A DNA stretch of 64,000 nucleotides from Burkholderiales bacterium 70-64 (GTDB lineage: Bacteria > Pseudomonadota > Gammaproteobacteria > Burkholderiales > Burkholderiaceae_E). Made by a program: the position numbers and the translations under genes. Shown piece by piece: positions 36,547 to 44,838 of this stretch. Where the stretch lies: positions 62,001 through 126,000 of the forward strand of contig MKUQ01000004.1 of assembly GCA_001898645.1 (NCBI GenBank), read 5' to 3'. Below the pieces are notes generated by a model that saw only the letters and a list, made by a program, of their open reading frames with translations, ran no database searches and was not told the DNA's origin. Numbering within the stretch: the stretch's first letter is position 1; each line of letters starts with the position of its first letter.

Positions 36547-38191
36547 AGACGCGGTCCTTGAACGGTTGGATGCCGATGCGCCGGACGACGTCGACGAAGC
36601 GCTCGTCCTCCGATACGCGGTGCGCGAGATAGCAGGCGAGAAGGGCTTCGACCACGTCGGGCACCTGCCCGCGCGCGAACGACGGCCCGATGATCCGGCC
36701 GATCGCCGCCTGCGGCCCCTGGTTGCCGCCGAGGGTGACCTGGTACCACTCCTCGCCGGACTTGTCGACACCGAGAATGCCGATGTGCCCGACGTGGTGA
36801 TGGCCGCAGGCATTGATGCAGCCCGAGATGTTCAGGTCGAGCTCGCCGATGTCGTGGAGATGGTCGAGATCGTCGAAACGGCGCTGGATGGCTTCGGCCA
36901 GCGGGATCGACACGGCGTTGGCGAGCGAGCAGAAGTCGCCGCCTGGGCAGGAGATGATGTTGGTCAGCAGGCCGATGTTGGGCGTAGCCAGGTTCAGCTC
37001 GCGCAGCCGCTCCCACAGGGCGGGGAGGTCGTCGAGCCGGACGTCGGGCAGGATCAGGTTCTGCTCGTGCGTGACGCGTACCTCGCCGAAGCCGTGGCGC
37101 TCGGAGAGCGCGGCGATGGCTTCCATCTCGTCGGCCGTGACGTCGCCCGGCGGCACGCCGGTGCGCTTGAGCGACAGCGTCACCGCGGCATGGCCGGGCA
37201 CACGGTGCGGATGCACGTTGCGCTGCGCCCAGCGGGCGTAGGGCGCCGAGCGATGAAGCGCGGTCTCGTGCGCCGCGCTGGTGGCCTGCAGCGTGGGGTA
37301 GGCGGGCCGCCCGAAGCGTTCGGCGATGCGCGCGAGCTCCTCGGCCGGCACGGTGCCGGGGCCGTCGCGCAGATGCTGCCATTCGGCCTCGACCTGCCTG
37401 GCGAACCCTTCCGGCGTGAGCTCGCGCACCAGGATCTTGATGCGTGCCTTGAACTTGTTGTCGCGCCGGCCGTGGCGGTTGTAGACGCGCAGGACGGCAT
37501 CGAGGTAGGTGAGCAGGTGCGGCCAGGCGAGGTACTCGCGGATGGCGTGACCGACCATGGGCGTGCGCCCGAGCCCGCCGCCCACGATCACGCGGAAGCC
37601 CGGCTCGCCGTCGGGCCCGCGCACCGCATGCAGGCCGATGTCGTGCACCCAGGTGGCGGCGCGGTCGGCCGGGCTGCCGCTGACCGCGATCTTGAACTTG
37701 CGCGGCAGGAAGCTGAACTCGGGATTGAAGGTCGACCACTGGCGGATCAGCTCGCACCACACCAGCGGGTCGAGGATCTCGTCGGGAGCGATGCCGGCGA
37801 AATGGTCGGTGGTGGTGTTGCGCACGCAGTTGCCGCTGGTCTGGATCGAGTGCATCTGCACCGTGGCCAGCTCGGCCAGCGCATCGGGCACCTCCTCGAG
37901 CTTCGGCCAGTTGAACTGGATGTTCTGGCGCGTGCTGAAGTGGCCGTAGCCGCGGTCGTAGCGGCGGGCGACGTGCGCCAGCATGCGCAGCTGGCGGGCG
38001 GCCAGCAGCCCGTAGGGAATGGCCACGCGCAGCATCGGCGCGTGCTTCTGGATGTAGAGGCCGTTCTGCAGGCGCAGGGGCAGGAACTCCGCCTCGGAAA
38101 GCTTGCCGGCGAGGAAGCGGCGGGTCTGGTCGCGGAACTGCGCCACCCGTTCCGCCACCATCCGCTGGTCGATGTCGTCGTACTGGTACAT
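36491..38191 (-). CDS. cysI: Second sulfite reductase hemoprotein (sirohaem, nitrite/sulfite reductase family)
   Basis: 566 residues. Cluster and sirohaem ligands are in IISCPGGDFCSLANAVSIPL and NISGCINACGHHHVGHIGIL. RVAIPYGLLAARQLRMLAHV and YGHFSTRQNIQFNWP belong to the ferredoxin-like repeats. It is the sulfite reductase normally found with DUF934 and cysH in Burkholderiales, and it probably takes electrons from a ferredoxin or another donor, since no cysJ adjoins. It overlaps the next gene by 56 bases. It is clearly distinct from the NADPH-type CysI at 30080-31840. Confidence 0.93.
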   Translation of the reverse strand: MYQYDDIDQRMVAERVAQFRDQTRRFLAGKLSEAEFLPLRLQNGLYIQKHAPMLRVAIPYGLLAARQLRMLAHVARRYDRGYGHFSTRQNIQFNWPKLEEVPDALAELATVQMHSIQTSGNCVRNTTTDHFAGIAPDEILDPLVWCELIRQWSTFNPEFSFLPRKFKIAVSGSPADRAATWVHDIGLHAVRGPDGEPGFRVIVGGGLGRTPMVGHAIREYLAWPHLLTYLDAVLRVYNRHGRRDNKFKARIKILVRELTPEGFARQVEAEWQHLRDGPGTVPAEELARIAERFGRPAYPTLQATSAAHETALHRSAPYARWAQRNVHPHRVPGHAAVTLSLKRTGVPPGDVTADEMEAIAALSERHGFGEVRVTHEQNLILPDVRLDDLPALWERLRELNLATPNIGLLTNIISCPGGDFCSLANAVSIPLAEAIQRRFDDLDHLHDIGELDLNISGCINACGHHHVGHIGILGVDKSGEEWYQVTLGGNQGPQAAIGRIIGPSFARGQVPDVVEALLACYLAHRVSEDERFVDVVRRIGIQPFKDRVYGNADRASQAGTESLAHS

Positions 38192-38213
38192 GGCCGGGTT
38201 CGCGGTGTGCGGT

Positions 38214-39086
38214 TCAGGCGGCGCGGTTCAGGGCGGCGCGCCGCGCCCACCCGGCCGCAGCCGCCGGCGGCACGCCTGGTACGCACGCAGGCGAGGCGAG
38301 CGCCTCGCCGACCAGCAGCAGCGTCGGCGCATCGCCGCCATCCGGGGCAGCCCCGGGCAGGCCCGCGCCGCCCGGCGCTGCGCCGCGCCGGCCGGCATCG
38401 TCGCCCCAGCCGCCGTCGCGCAGCGCCGACAGGTGCGTGACGCGCCAGGCCGCCTGCGGCAGCGAGGCGTTCGCTATCACCACCGCCGGCCGCCGGGCCG
38501 GAACCCCGGCTGCGATCAGTGCGCCGGCCACCTCGGCCAGCTGCCGCCCGGCCATGTAGATCGCCGCGGTGTCGGCGCCGGCGGCCGCGCGCAGCCAGTC
38601 GCTGCCGGCCTGGCCTGCGCCCAGGCGGGGCGTCACGAAGCTCACCGAGCGGCTCAGGCCGCGCACCGTGAGCGGGCATTCGAGCTGGGCGGCGGCGGCC
38701 AGCGCCGCGGTCACGCCGGGCACCACCTCGAAGGCGATGCCGGCCTCGCGCAGGGCGTCGATCTCTTCCTGCGCGCGGCCGAACAGCATCGGGTCGCCGC
38801 CCTTCAGGCGCAGCACGACGCGGTGGCGGCGCGCGCACTCCACCAGCTGCCGCACGATGAATGCCTGCGCGCATGCCGCCCCGGCGCAGCGCTTGCCGAC
38901 GTCGATCAGCTCCGCGCGAGAGGCCAGCGCGAGGATCTCGCCACCGACCAGCGCATCGTGCAGCACCACGTCGGCGCTCGCCAGCAGGCGCGCCGCGCGC
39001 ACCGTGAGCAGGTCGGCGGCGCCCGGTCCGGCGCCGACCAGATAGACCTTGCCCGTGCTCGCGGGCGGGTGCTGTGCGGAAACCAT
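38214..39086 (-). CDS. cobA: Uroporphyrinogen-III C-methyltransferase
   Basis: 290-residue SAM-dependent enzyme that methylates uroporphyrinogen III twice to precorrin-2 for sirohaem. Motifs are YLVGAGPGAADLLTVRAARL and LRLKGGDPMLFGRA. The CysG dehydrogenase/chelatase domain is absent; CbiX encoded upstream may insert the iron. The C-terminal part contains a Gly/Asp/Ala-rich stretch. GGGGAGG lies four bases before the ATG. It sits 22 bases upstream of cysI, whose product needs sirohaem. Confidence 0.93.
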   Translation of the reverse strand: MVSAQHPPASTGKVYLVGAGPGAADLLTVRAARLLASADVVLHDALVGGEILALASRAELIDVGKRCAGAACAQAFIVRQLVECARRHRVVLRLKGGDPMLFGRAQEEIDALREAGIAFEVVPGVTAALAAAAQLECPLTVRGLSRSVSFVTPRLGAGQAGSDWLRAAAGADTAAIYMAGRQLAEVAGALIAAGVPARRPAVVIANASLPQAAWRVTHLSALRDGGWGDDAGRRGAAPGGAGLPGAAPDGGDAPTLLLVGEALASPACVPGVPPAAAAGWARRAALNRAA

Positions 39087-39121
39087 TGCCTCCCCTGTTC
39101 GCCATGGTCGGGAACGAGCAG

Positions 39122-39150
39122 AGGATAGAAGCGCAGCCGCCGAAGACGAA
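39122..39150 (-). promoter_or_regulatory. Weak promoter candidate for cobA-cysI-cysHDN
   Basis: On the minus strand TATCCT (39127-39122) is 17 bases from TTCGTC (39150-39145). A poor -35 would fit an activator-dependent CysB-type promoter. The 203-base gap also has a small hairpin, CCTGC-AAAG-GCAGG, at 39181-39194. Confidence 0.3.
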
Positions 39151-39275
39151 CCAGTTCTTTCTTCGATGCTTATCGGGAATCCTGCAAAGGCAGGCGATCC
39201 CCGGAGCAGGCCTCGCGGGGGCCGGGTGCCCGGGCAGATGCCTGGCCGGGCAGGCGCGTAGCTGGACGAGTGCCT

Positions 39276-39292
39276 AGGGTGAACAGGCCCTA
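39276..39292. repeat. Third, partial copy of the oxidoreductase-flanking repeat
   Basis: AGGGTGAACAGGCCCTA shares its 17-base core with the copies at 23635 and 27340. It includes the cbiX stop codon (TAG on the minus strand). Confidence 0.65.
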
Positions 39293-39658
39293 GCCGGACA
39301 GGTGGCGCAGGCAGTGCTGCCCGATCGCCTCGATCACCTCGGCGTCCTCGCCGAGGCCCGGCGCGCACTCGATCGACAGGGCGGGCCAGCGGGCGCTGGC
39401 GGCCTCGACGAGCGCGGGCAGGTCGCGCAGCACGTGGCCGCCGGTACCTAGGAACAGCGGGCACACCAGCACGCGGGTGGCGCCCTGCGCGGCCAGCGCC
39501 GCCAGTGCCGTATCGAAGTCGGGCTGCATGAATTCGAGGAAGGCCAGCTCGACCGGCACGTCGGGGCGCGCCGCGCGCAGGCGCTCGCGCACCGCGCGAA
39601 ACGGCTGTGCCCAGGCTTCGGCGCGGGCGCCGTGGGCAAAGAGGAGGATGGCCTGCAT
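39290..39658 (-). CDS. cbiX: CbiX-type sirohydrochlorin chelatase
   Basis: 122-residue small (single-domain) chelatase. The active-site histidine lies in LLFAHGARAE (residue 9), and the second conserved block is VCPLFLGTGGHVLRDLPALV. Small CbiX proteins insert cobalt or iron into sirohydrochlorin; next to cobA and cysI, ferrochelation for sirohaem is most likely. Its start region is very AT-rich for this genome and shares the promoter gap with the divergent monooxygenase gene. Confidence 0.92.
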   Translation of the reverse strand: MQAILLFAHGARAEAWAQPFRAVRERLRAARPDVPVELAFLEFMQPDFDTALAALAAQGATRVLVCPLFLGTGGHVLRDLPALVEAASARWPALSIECAPGLGEDAEVIEAIGQHCLRHLSG

Positions 39659-39660
39659 AT

Positions 39661-39697
39661 ATAGTTGACACTTAAACTATTCAGAATTAAAGTAGTT
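39661..39697 (+). promoter_or_regulatory. Promoter with operator-like dyad for the anthraniloyl-CoA gene
   Basis: TTGACA (39665-39670), a 17-base spacer and TAAAGT (39688-39693) form a good sigma-70 promoter. The 20-bp dyad ATAGTT-N8-AACTAT (39661-39680) overlaps the -35, and a further TAGTT half-site is at 39693-39697. Such TAGTT/AACTA dyads resemble sites of MarR-type regulators of aromatic-acid pathways; the regulator is not encoded nearby. AGAGGAGG at 39708-39715 is the Shine-Dalgarno. Confidence 0.65.
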
Positions 39698-39720
39698 GCC
39701 TCGAACCAGAGGAGGCGCCC

Positions 39721-42066
39721 ATGAAGATCGTCTGTATCGGCGGAGGCCCCGGCGGGCTGTATTTCGGGCTTCTGATGAAGAAGCTCAATCCCGGCCACGA
39801 TATCACCGTGGTCGAACGCAACCGCCCCTATGACACCTTCGGCTGGGGAGTGGTGTTCTCCGACGCCACGATGGACAACATGCGGCGCTGGGACCGCGAG
39901 ACCGCCGACGAGATCCAGCAGGCGTTCAACCACTGGGACGACATCGAGCTGCGCTTCAAGGGGCGCACCATCCGCTCCGGCGGCCACGGCTTCGTGGGCA
40001 TCGGGCGCAAGAAGCTGCTCAACATCCTGCAGGCGCGCTGCGAGCAGCTGGGCGTGAAGCTCGCCTTCGAGCAGGAGGTCGACTCCGACGAGGAGTTCCC
40101 CGACGCCGATCTCATCATCGCCAGCGACGGCATCTCCTCGAAGATCCGCGCGCGCTACGAGGAGGTGTTCAAGCCCGACATCGTGGTGCGCCCCAACCGC
40201 TACATCTGGCTGGGCACGCGCAAGCTCTACGACGCCTTCACCTTCGACTTCCGCAAGACCGAGCACGGCTGGTTCCAGGCCCACATCTACAAGTTCGACG
40301 ACGAGACCTCGACCTTCATCGTGGAGTGCCCCGAGTCGGTGTGGCTCGCCCACGGGCTGGACAAGGCCGACCAGGCACAGTCGATCGCCTTCTGCGAAGA
40401 CCTCTTCGCCGACAACCTGCAGGGCGAGAAGCTCCTGAGCAACGCGCGACACCTGCGCGGATCGGCCTGGCTGAATTTCCAGCGCGTGGCCTGCGAGCAC
40501 TGGTGGGTGCGCAACCGACACGGCAGCCACGTGGTGCTGATGGGCGACGCCGTGCACACCGCGCACTTCGCGATCGGCTCGGGCACCAAGCTCGCGCTCG
40601 AGGACGCGATCGAGCTCACGCGCCAGTTCGAGCGCCTGGGCGACGGCCCCGACAAGGTGGCCGAGGTGCTCGAGACCTACCAGGAAGCGCGCCGCATCGA
40701 GACGCTGCGCCTGCAGAATGCCGCCTGGAACGCGATGGAGTGGTTCGAGGTGTGCGGCGAGCGCTACTGCGACCAGCTCGAGCCCGACCAGTTCATGTAC
40801 TCCATGCTCACGCGCAGCCAGCGCATCAGCCACGAGAACCTGCGCCTGCGCGACAAGGGCTGGCTGGAAGGCTACGAGCGCTGGTTCGCCACGCGCGCCG
40901 GCCTGCGCCGCGATGCCGCCCAGCCGGCGGTGCCGCCGATGTTCACGCCCTACGCGGTGCGCTCGGTGCAGCTGAAGAATCGCGTCATCGTCTCGCCGAT
41001 GGCGCAGTACTCGGCCGTCGACGGCGTGCCCGGCGACTATCACCTCATGCACCTGGGCGCGCGCGCCATGGGCGGCGCCGGCCTGGTGTTCGTCGAGATG
41101 ACCTGCGTGAGCCCCGATGCGCGCATCACCCCGGGCTGCCCGGGGTTGTGGAACGACGCGCAGATGCAGGCCTGGAAGCGCATCGTCGACCTGGTGCACA
41201 CCCAGACCGATGCCCGGATCGCGCTGCAGATCGGCCACGCCGGCGCCAAGGGCTCTACGCGCCGCGCCTGGGACGGCATCGACCTGCCCCTGCCTGACGA
41301 CGGACCCGAGCCCAACTGGCCGCTCATCAGCGCTTCGCCGCAGCAGTACCTGGAAGGCGTGAGCGCCGCCTCGCGCGCCATGGACCGCGCCGACATGGAC
41401 CGCGTCAAGGCCGATTTCGTGGCCACCGCGCGGCGCGCCGCGCAGGCCGGCTTCGACTGGCTGGAGCTGCACTGCGCGCACGGCTACCTCCTGTCGAGCT
41501 TCATCTCGCCGCTGACCAACCAGCGCAGCGACGAGTACGGCGGTTCGCTCGAGAACCGCCTGCGCTACCCGCTCGAGGTGTTCTGCGCGGTGCGCGCGGT
41601 CTGGCCCGAGCACCTGCCGATGTCGGTGCGCATCTCGGCGCACGACTGGGTGGAAGGCGGCATCACGCCGGCCGACGCGGTCGAGATCGCCCGGGCCTTC
41701 AAGGAGGCGGGCGCCGACCTCATCGACTGCTCCTCGGGCCAGGTGAGCAAGAAGGAGAAGATCACCTTCGGGCGGATGTTCCAGACGCCGTTCGCCGACC
41801 GCGTGCGTCAGGAGGCCGGCATCGCCACCATCGCGGTGGGCGCCATCAGCGAGGCCGACCACGTGAACTCGATCGTCGCCGCGGGGCGGGCCGACCTGTG
41901 CGCCGTGGCGCGGCCGCACCTGGCCAATCCGGCCTGGACGCTGACCGAGGCCGCCAAGATCGGCTTCACCGAGGTGACCTGGCCCAAGCAGTACCGCTCG
42001 GGCAAGATGCAGATGGAGACCAACTTCGCGCGCGAGAAGGCGCTGGCGGCGCCCGGGAAGGGGTGA
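39721..42066 (+). CDS. Anthraniloyl-CoA (2-aminobenzoyl-CoA) monooxygenase/reductase
   Basis: 781-residue fusion. Residues about 1-400 are a flavin monooxygenase ([38 protein letters not shown]). Residues about 410-770 are an Old Yellow Enzyme-type reductase ([40 protein letters not shown]). This architecture occurs in anthraniloyl-CoA monooxygenase/reductase and related salicylyl-CoA 5-hydroxylase fusions, which hydroxylate and dearomatise the CoA thioester. Usual partners (CoA ligase, beta-oxidation-type enzymes) are absent nearby, so the substrate is uncertain. GAGGAGG precedes the ATG. Confidence 0.9.
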   Translation: MKIVCIGGGPGGLYFGLLMKKLNPGHDITVVERNRPYDTFGWGVVFSDATMDNMRRWDRETADEIQQAFNHWDDIELRFKGRTIRSGGHGFVGIGRKKLLNILQARCEQLGVKLAFEQEVDSDEEFPDADLIIASDGISSKIRARYEEVFKPDIVVRPNRYIWLGTRKLYDAFTFDFRKTEHGWFQAHIYKFDDETSTFIVECPESVWLAHGLDKADQAQSIAFCEDLFADNLQGEKLLSNARHLRGSAWLNFQRVACEHWWVRNRHGSHVVLMGDAVHTAHFAIGSGTKLALEDAIELTRQFERLGDGPDKVAEVLETYQEARRIETLRLQNAAWNAMEWFEVCGERYCDQLEPDQFMYSMLTRSQRISHENLRLRDKGWLEGYERWFATRAGLRRDAAQPAVPPMFTPYAVRSVQLKNRVIVSPMAQYSAVDGVPGDYHLMHLGARAMGGAGLVFVEMTCVSPDARITPGCPGLWNDAQMQAWKRIVDLVHTQTDARIALQIGHAGAKGSTRRAWDGIDLPLPDDGPEPNWPLISASPQQYLEGVSAASRAMDRADMDRVKADFVATARRAAQAGFDWLELHCAHGYLLSSFISPLTNQRSDEYGGSLENRLRYPLEVFCAVRAVWPEHLPMSVRISAHDWVEGGITPADAVEIARAFKEAGADLIDCSSGQVSKKEKITFGRMFQTPFADRVRQEAGIATIAVGAISEADHVNSIVAAGRADLCAVARPHLANPAWTLTEAAKIGFTEVTWPKQYRSGKMQMETNFAREKALAAPGKG

Positions 42067-42071
42067 GGGGC

Positions 42072-42101
42072 AAAAAAAAGGCCCGGTCAACGGACCGGGC
42101 C
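42072..42101 (-). terminator. Intrinsic terminator of the phasin gene
   Basis: A 9-bp perfect stem, GGCCCGGTC (42080-42088) with GACCGGGCC (42093-42101) around AACG, is followed on the minus strand by eight T residues (42079-42072). It lies 110 bases beyond the phasin stop, facing the convergent monooxygenase gene. Confidence 0.88.
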
Positions 42102-42107
42102 GACAGC

Positions 42108-42163
42108 CCCCGGCACCCGGAGGAGGAGGATGGTGCCGGGGCGCCCCGCCGAGGATCCTCGGC
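42108..42163. repeat. Two further dyads between phasin and its terminator
   Basis: CCCCGGCACC (42108-42117) pairs with GGTGCCGGGG (42132-42141) around a purine-rich loop. GCCGAGGATCCTCGGC (42148-42163) is a perfect 16-bp palindrome. Together with the terminator they fill most of the gap and would fold in the phasin 3' untranslated region. Confidence 0.6.
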
Positions 42164-42211
42164 AATGAGCCGGGGACTCGCTCGCGGAGATATAACGCAG
42201 GTCGGGCGCGC

Positions 42212-42754
42212 TCAGGCGGCCTTGCGCGGCGCGCGCGGAGCGACCGTGGTCTTGGCGGCGGCGCTGATGTTCGCCTCGGCCAGCTCGACGGCCTGCTTGG
42301 TGGCCTTGCTCACCTGGTCGAACGCGCTGTTGGCGGCCGAGACGGCCTGCTTGACCAGGGTGACCATGCCTTCGCTGCCGGCCGGCGCGTTCTTGGCCAG
42401 CGAGTCGATGGCCGCATAGACTTGGCGGTTGCTCTCGGCGAACTGCTTCTCGAGCAGCCTGGCGAGCTCGTTGCCGGTCTCGTTGGCGATTTCGTAGACG
42501 TGCTTGTAGTACGCCGTGACCTTGTCGGTGGCCGGCTGCACCGTGCCGCTCGCCAGGTCGGCGAGGGCCTTGGCGTCCTTGACGTCGGACATCGAGCGCA
42601 GCGCCTCGGTGGACTCTTCGATCGACGCCTTGGCGGCCTGCACGTTGAGCGCGGCCAGTTTCTCCAGGCCTTCGATCGAGGTGATCGTGGCGCTGTGGAA
42701 CGCTTCCAGCGCGCTCTTCTGCAGCTGGATGAACTGTTCGGGGGTGGCGACCAT
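42212..42754 (-). CDS. phaP: Phasin (PHA granule-associated protein)
   Basis: 180-residue amphipathic helical protein of the PhaP family that coats polyhydroxyalkanoate granules. It begins MVATPEQFIQLQKSALEAFH and contains LEKLAALNVQAAKASIEEST, the core of the phasin_2 family. It has no cysteine and ends with a basic KTTVAPRAPRKAA tail. AAGGAG precedes the ATG. It has its own promoter and intrinsic terminator, as expected for an abundant protein made from a single-gene transcript. Confidence 0.94.
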   Translation of the reverse strand: MVATPEQFIQLQKSALEAFHSATITSIEGLEKLAALNVQAAKASIEESTEALRSMSDVKDAKALADLASGTVQPATDKVTAYYKHVYEIANETGNELARLLEKQFAESNRQVYAAIDSLAKNAPAGSEGMVTLVKQAVSAANSAFDQVSKATKQAVELAEANISAAAKTTVAPRAPRKAA

Positions 42755-42795
42755 GGGGAACTCCTTCACTTCAGGTTGAACGGGGGGAGAGGCAT

Positions 42796-42867
42796 TTGTG
42801 CATCGCAACAATGGCAATTTTAGGGCCCTTCGCCCCGATGTCAAGAACTTTTTGGTGCAGCGCAACA
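42796..42867 (-). promoter_or_regulatory. Phasin promoter with two PhaR-like sites
   Basis: On the minus strand TTGACA (42844-42839), a 16-base spacer and TAAAAT (42822-42817) form a strong promoter. Two copies of a 15-base motif with 13 matches, TTGTGCATCGCAACA (42796-42810) and TGGTGCAGCGCAACA (42853-42867), flank it. A TGCA-centred motif at phaP is expected for the repressor PhaR; binding is an inference. Confidence 0.65.
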
Positions 42868-42958
42868 TAGGCGGCGCCGAGCCAGGGTACCGAGCCGCAC
42901 GGCGCCGAGCCGGATGGACGTCAGGGCCGGACGGGCGCCTATCCGGAGGGGGAGGGCG

Positions 42959-44086
42959 TCAGGCCGGGCGCACCCGCGCCAGCGTCACCGCCAGCATCGC
43001 GAAGGCGAGGCTCCAGCACCATGCCGATGCCCACAGCAGGCCGCCGGCCGCGGCCAGCGGGAAGCCGGCTGCGACGCGCGCCAGCGCGGCGGCCGAGAGC
43101 AGCGCGGCCCCCGCCAGCACCGGCACGGAGCGGGCCGGGTCGCGCTCGACGCGCAGCAGGGCGACCCGCGCCATCACGCCCAGCATCAGGCTGCCCAGCC
43201 CGCCGACGGTGATGGCGTGCAGGGCGACGGTTTCCATCCGGCCGGCGAGGAGCGCGGCGCCGAGCAGCGCCAAGCCCGCGGCGATCCACCCGTAGCCCAC
43301 GGCAAGGGCCGCGAGGTCGGGGCGGCCGCGGCACTGCCACAGCCGCCAGCGCAGCAGGCGCACCATGGCCACCGCCGCGCAGCCTGCGAGCACCCATGCC
43401 GCCGGCACGCGTCCGTAGGGAAGCGGCACCAGCACCACCGCCGACGCGATGCCGGCGATCAGCGCGCCCTCGAGCCGCGGCTGCACGCGCACGTCCATCT
43501 TCTCGCCCTGCTTGTAGCGCTGGCCGGCCGCGGCGGCCGCGATGATGCGCCCGCCCATGAAGAGGGCGAGCAGCGCGAACAGCAGCACGGCCTCGACGAG
43601 CAGCACGTGCTCGGCGGCGCCCGCGTGCAGCAGGCGGGCGATCTGCGCCAGCGTGGCCAGCACGCTGATGCCCACCACCACCGGCGCGAAGGCCTGGTTG
43701 CGCATCTTCTTGGCCGCGCCGAGGAATTTCGGCGCCACCAGCGCGGCCACGGCCACGGCGAAGCCGGCATTGATCAGTGCGCCGAGCGCGTTGCCCGGCG
43801 CGGCGAGGAAGGCCACGCGTCCGGCGATCCACAGCGCGAGCAGCGCGGCCAGCCGGCGGCGGGGCTGCGGCCCGAGCAGGTAGCCCGCCACCACGGCGAG
43901 GGCGAAGCCGAACAGCATCTCGTGGCCGTGCCCGGCACCGTCGGCCAGGCCGGGCAGCCCGGGAGCGAGGCCGCTCATCACCGCGAGCGAGACCGGCGGC
44001 AGCAGCGCACCGTAGACCGCCGCAACGGGGAAGAACACCTGGTGCGCCACGCGCCGTTTATCACGGCTGCCCCGTCCGACGATCAT
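42959..44086 (-). CDS. nnrS: NnrS family membrane protein
   Basis: 375 residues with about 12 hydrophobic spans. NnrS proteins are haem- and copper-containing membrane proteins linked to denitrification and resistance to nitric oxide. Typical parts are [20 protein letters not shown] near residue 52 and [20 protein letters not shown] near residue 285, with the conserved histidines. GGGGGAGGG lies upstream of the ATG. No denitrification genes are in the window; it is divergent from a thioesterase gene. Confidence 0.9.
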   Translation of the reverse strand: MIVGRGSRDKRRVAHQVFFPVAAVYGALLPPVSLAVMSGLAPGLPGLADGAGHGHEMLFGFALAVVAGYLLGPQPRRRLAALLALWIAGRVAFLAAPGNALGALINAGFAVAVAALVAPKFLGAAKKMRNQAFAPVVVGISVLATLAQIARLLHAGAAEHVLLVEAVLLFALLALFMGGRIIAAAAAGQRYKQGEKMDVRVQPRLEGALIAGIASAVVLVPLPYGRVPAAWVLAGCAAVAMVRLLRWRLWQCRGRPDLAALAVGYGWIAAGLALLGAALLAGRMETVALHAITVGGLGSLMLGVMARVALLRVERDPARSVPVLAGAALLSAAALARVAAGFPLAAAGGLLWASAWCWSLAFAMLAVTLARVRPA

Positions 44087-44108
44087 TGCGGCCCTCCCCC
44101 GAATTTCC

Positions 44109-44114
44109 TATCCT
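44109..44114 (+). promoter_or_regulatory. Candidate -10 element of the thioesterase gene
   Basis: TATCCT lies six bases before the GTG at 44121. No Shine-Dalgarno precedes that GTG. This is another possible leaderless start. Confidence 0.3.
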
Positions 44115-44120
44115 TGCGCG

Positions 44121-44588
44121 GTGACCCGATCCCGCCCTGCCGAGGCCGCGCGGCCCGAACCGCTCGCGCGCGCCGACTTCCGGCATTTCCTGCCGATCAC
44201 CACCCGGTGGATGGACAACGATGTCTACGGCCACGTGAACAACGTCGTCTATTACTCGTACTTCGACACGGTGGTCAACCGCTATCTCATCGAGCACGGC
44301 GCGCTCGACATCCACCAGGGGTCGGTGATCGGGCTGGTGGTGGAGACGGCCTGCCACTACTTCGCGCCCATGGCCTTCCCCGACCTCGTGCACGCCGGCC
44401 TGCGCGTGACGCGCCTGGGCACGAGCAGCGTGCGCTACGAGGTCGGCCTGTTCCGGGGCGACGCGCCGCGGGCCGCGGCGCAAGGGCACTTCGTGCACGT
44501 CTACGTCGATCGCGCCACGCGCCGGCCGCAGGCGCTGCCGCCTGCCCTGCGCGCGGCGCTGGCGCCGCTGGCGATCGCGTCGGCCTGA
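44121..44588 (+). CDS. Acyl-CoA thioesterase, 4HBT/YbgC type
   Basis: 155-residue hotdog-fold thioesterase. [20 protein letters not shown] is the 4-hydroxybenzoyl-CoA thioesterase signature, with the catalytic Asp in MDND. The Arg/Pro-rich N-terminal extension is about 20 residues. The start is a GTG with no Shine-Dalgarno but with a -10-like hexamer before it. It would hydrolyse acyl- or aryl-CoA; its proximity to the anthraniloyl-CoA enzyme is suggestive only. Confidence 0.85.
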   Translation: MTRSRPAEAARPEPLARADFRHFLPITTRWMDNDVYGHVNNVVYYSYFDTVVNRYLIEHGALDIHQGSVIGLVVETACHYFAPMAFPDLVHAGLRVTRLGTSSVRYEVGLFRGDAPRAAAQGHFVHVYVDRATRRPQALPPALRAALAPLAIASA

Positions 44589-44608
44589 CCGGCCCGCCAC
44601 AATGCGGC

Positions 44609-44634
44609 CAGGCCACCACTGTCGTCGTGGCCTG
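44609..44634. repeat. Hairpin downstream of the thioesterase gene
   Basis: CAGGCCAC (44609-44616) and GTGGCCTG (44627-44634) form a perfect 8-bp stem with a ten-base loop, 20 bases after the stop. There is no T-tract. The remainder of the 250-base gap to the next gene has only a TACACT hexamer near 44790. Confidence 0.45.
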
Positions 44635-44838
44635 CCATGGTCTCGCGAGCCGCTCGCCGCACCGGCAGCTCGCCGCGCGTCGCTTCGGCCGGCGCCGCGG
44701 CGCCATCTGTCGCAAAAATGCCACCGGTCGTCGAGAATTCGCATCAGGAAGGGCGCGTAACGCACTCTATTGTCTCGACTTTTCGATACACTGCGTGGCA
44801 CAACGACCCGTTGTCACTTTGCTTGGGGGAGCACGGCA

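Noticed and set aside
39074-39277. Possible small genes in the gap between cobA and cbiX
   Set aside because: The short open frames have no Shine-Dalgarno and overlap the cobA start region; their composition looks random.
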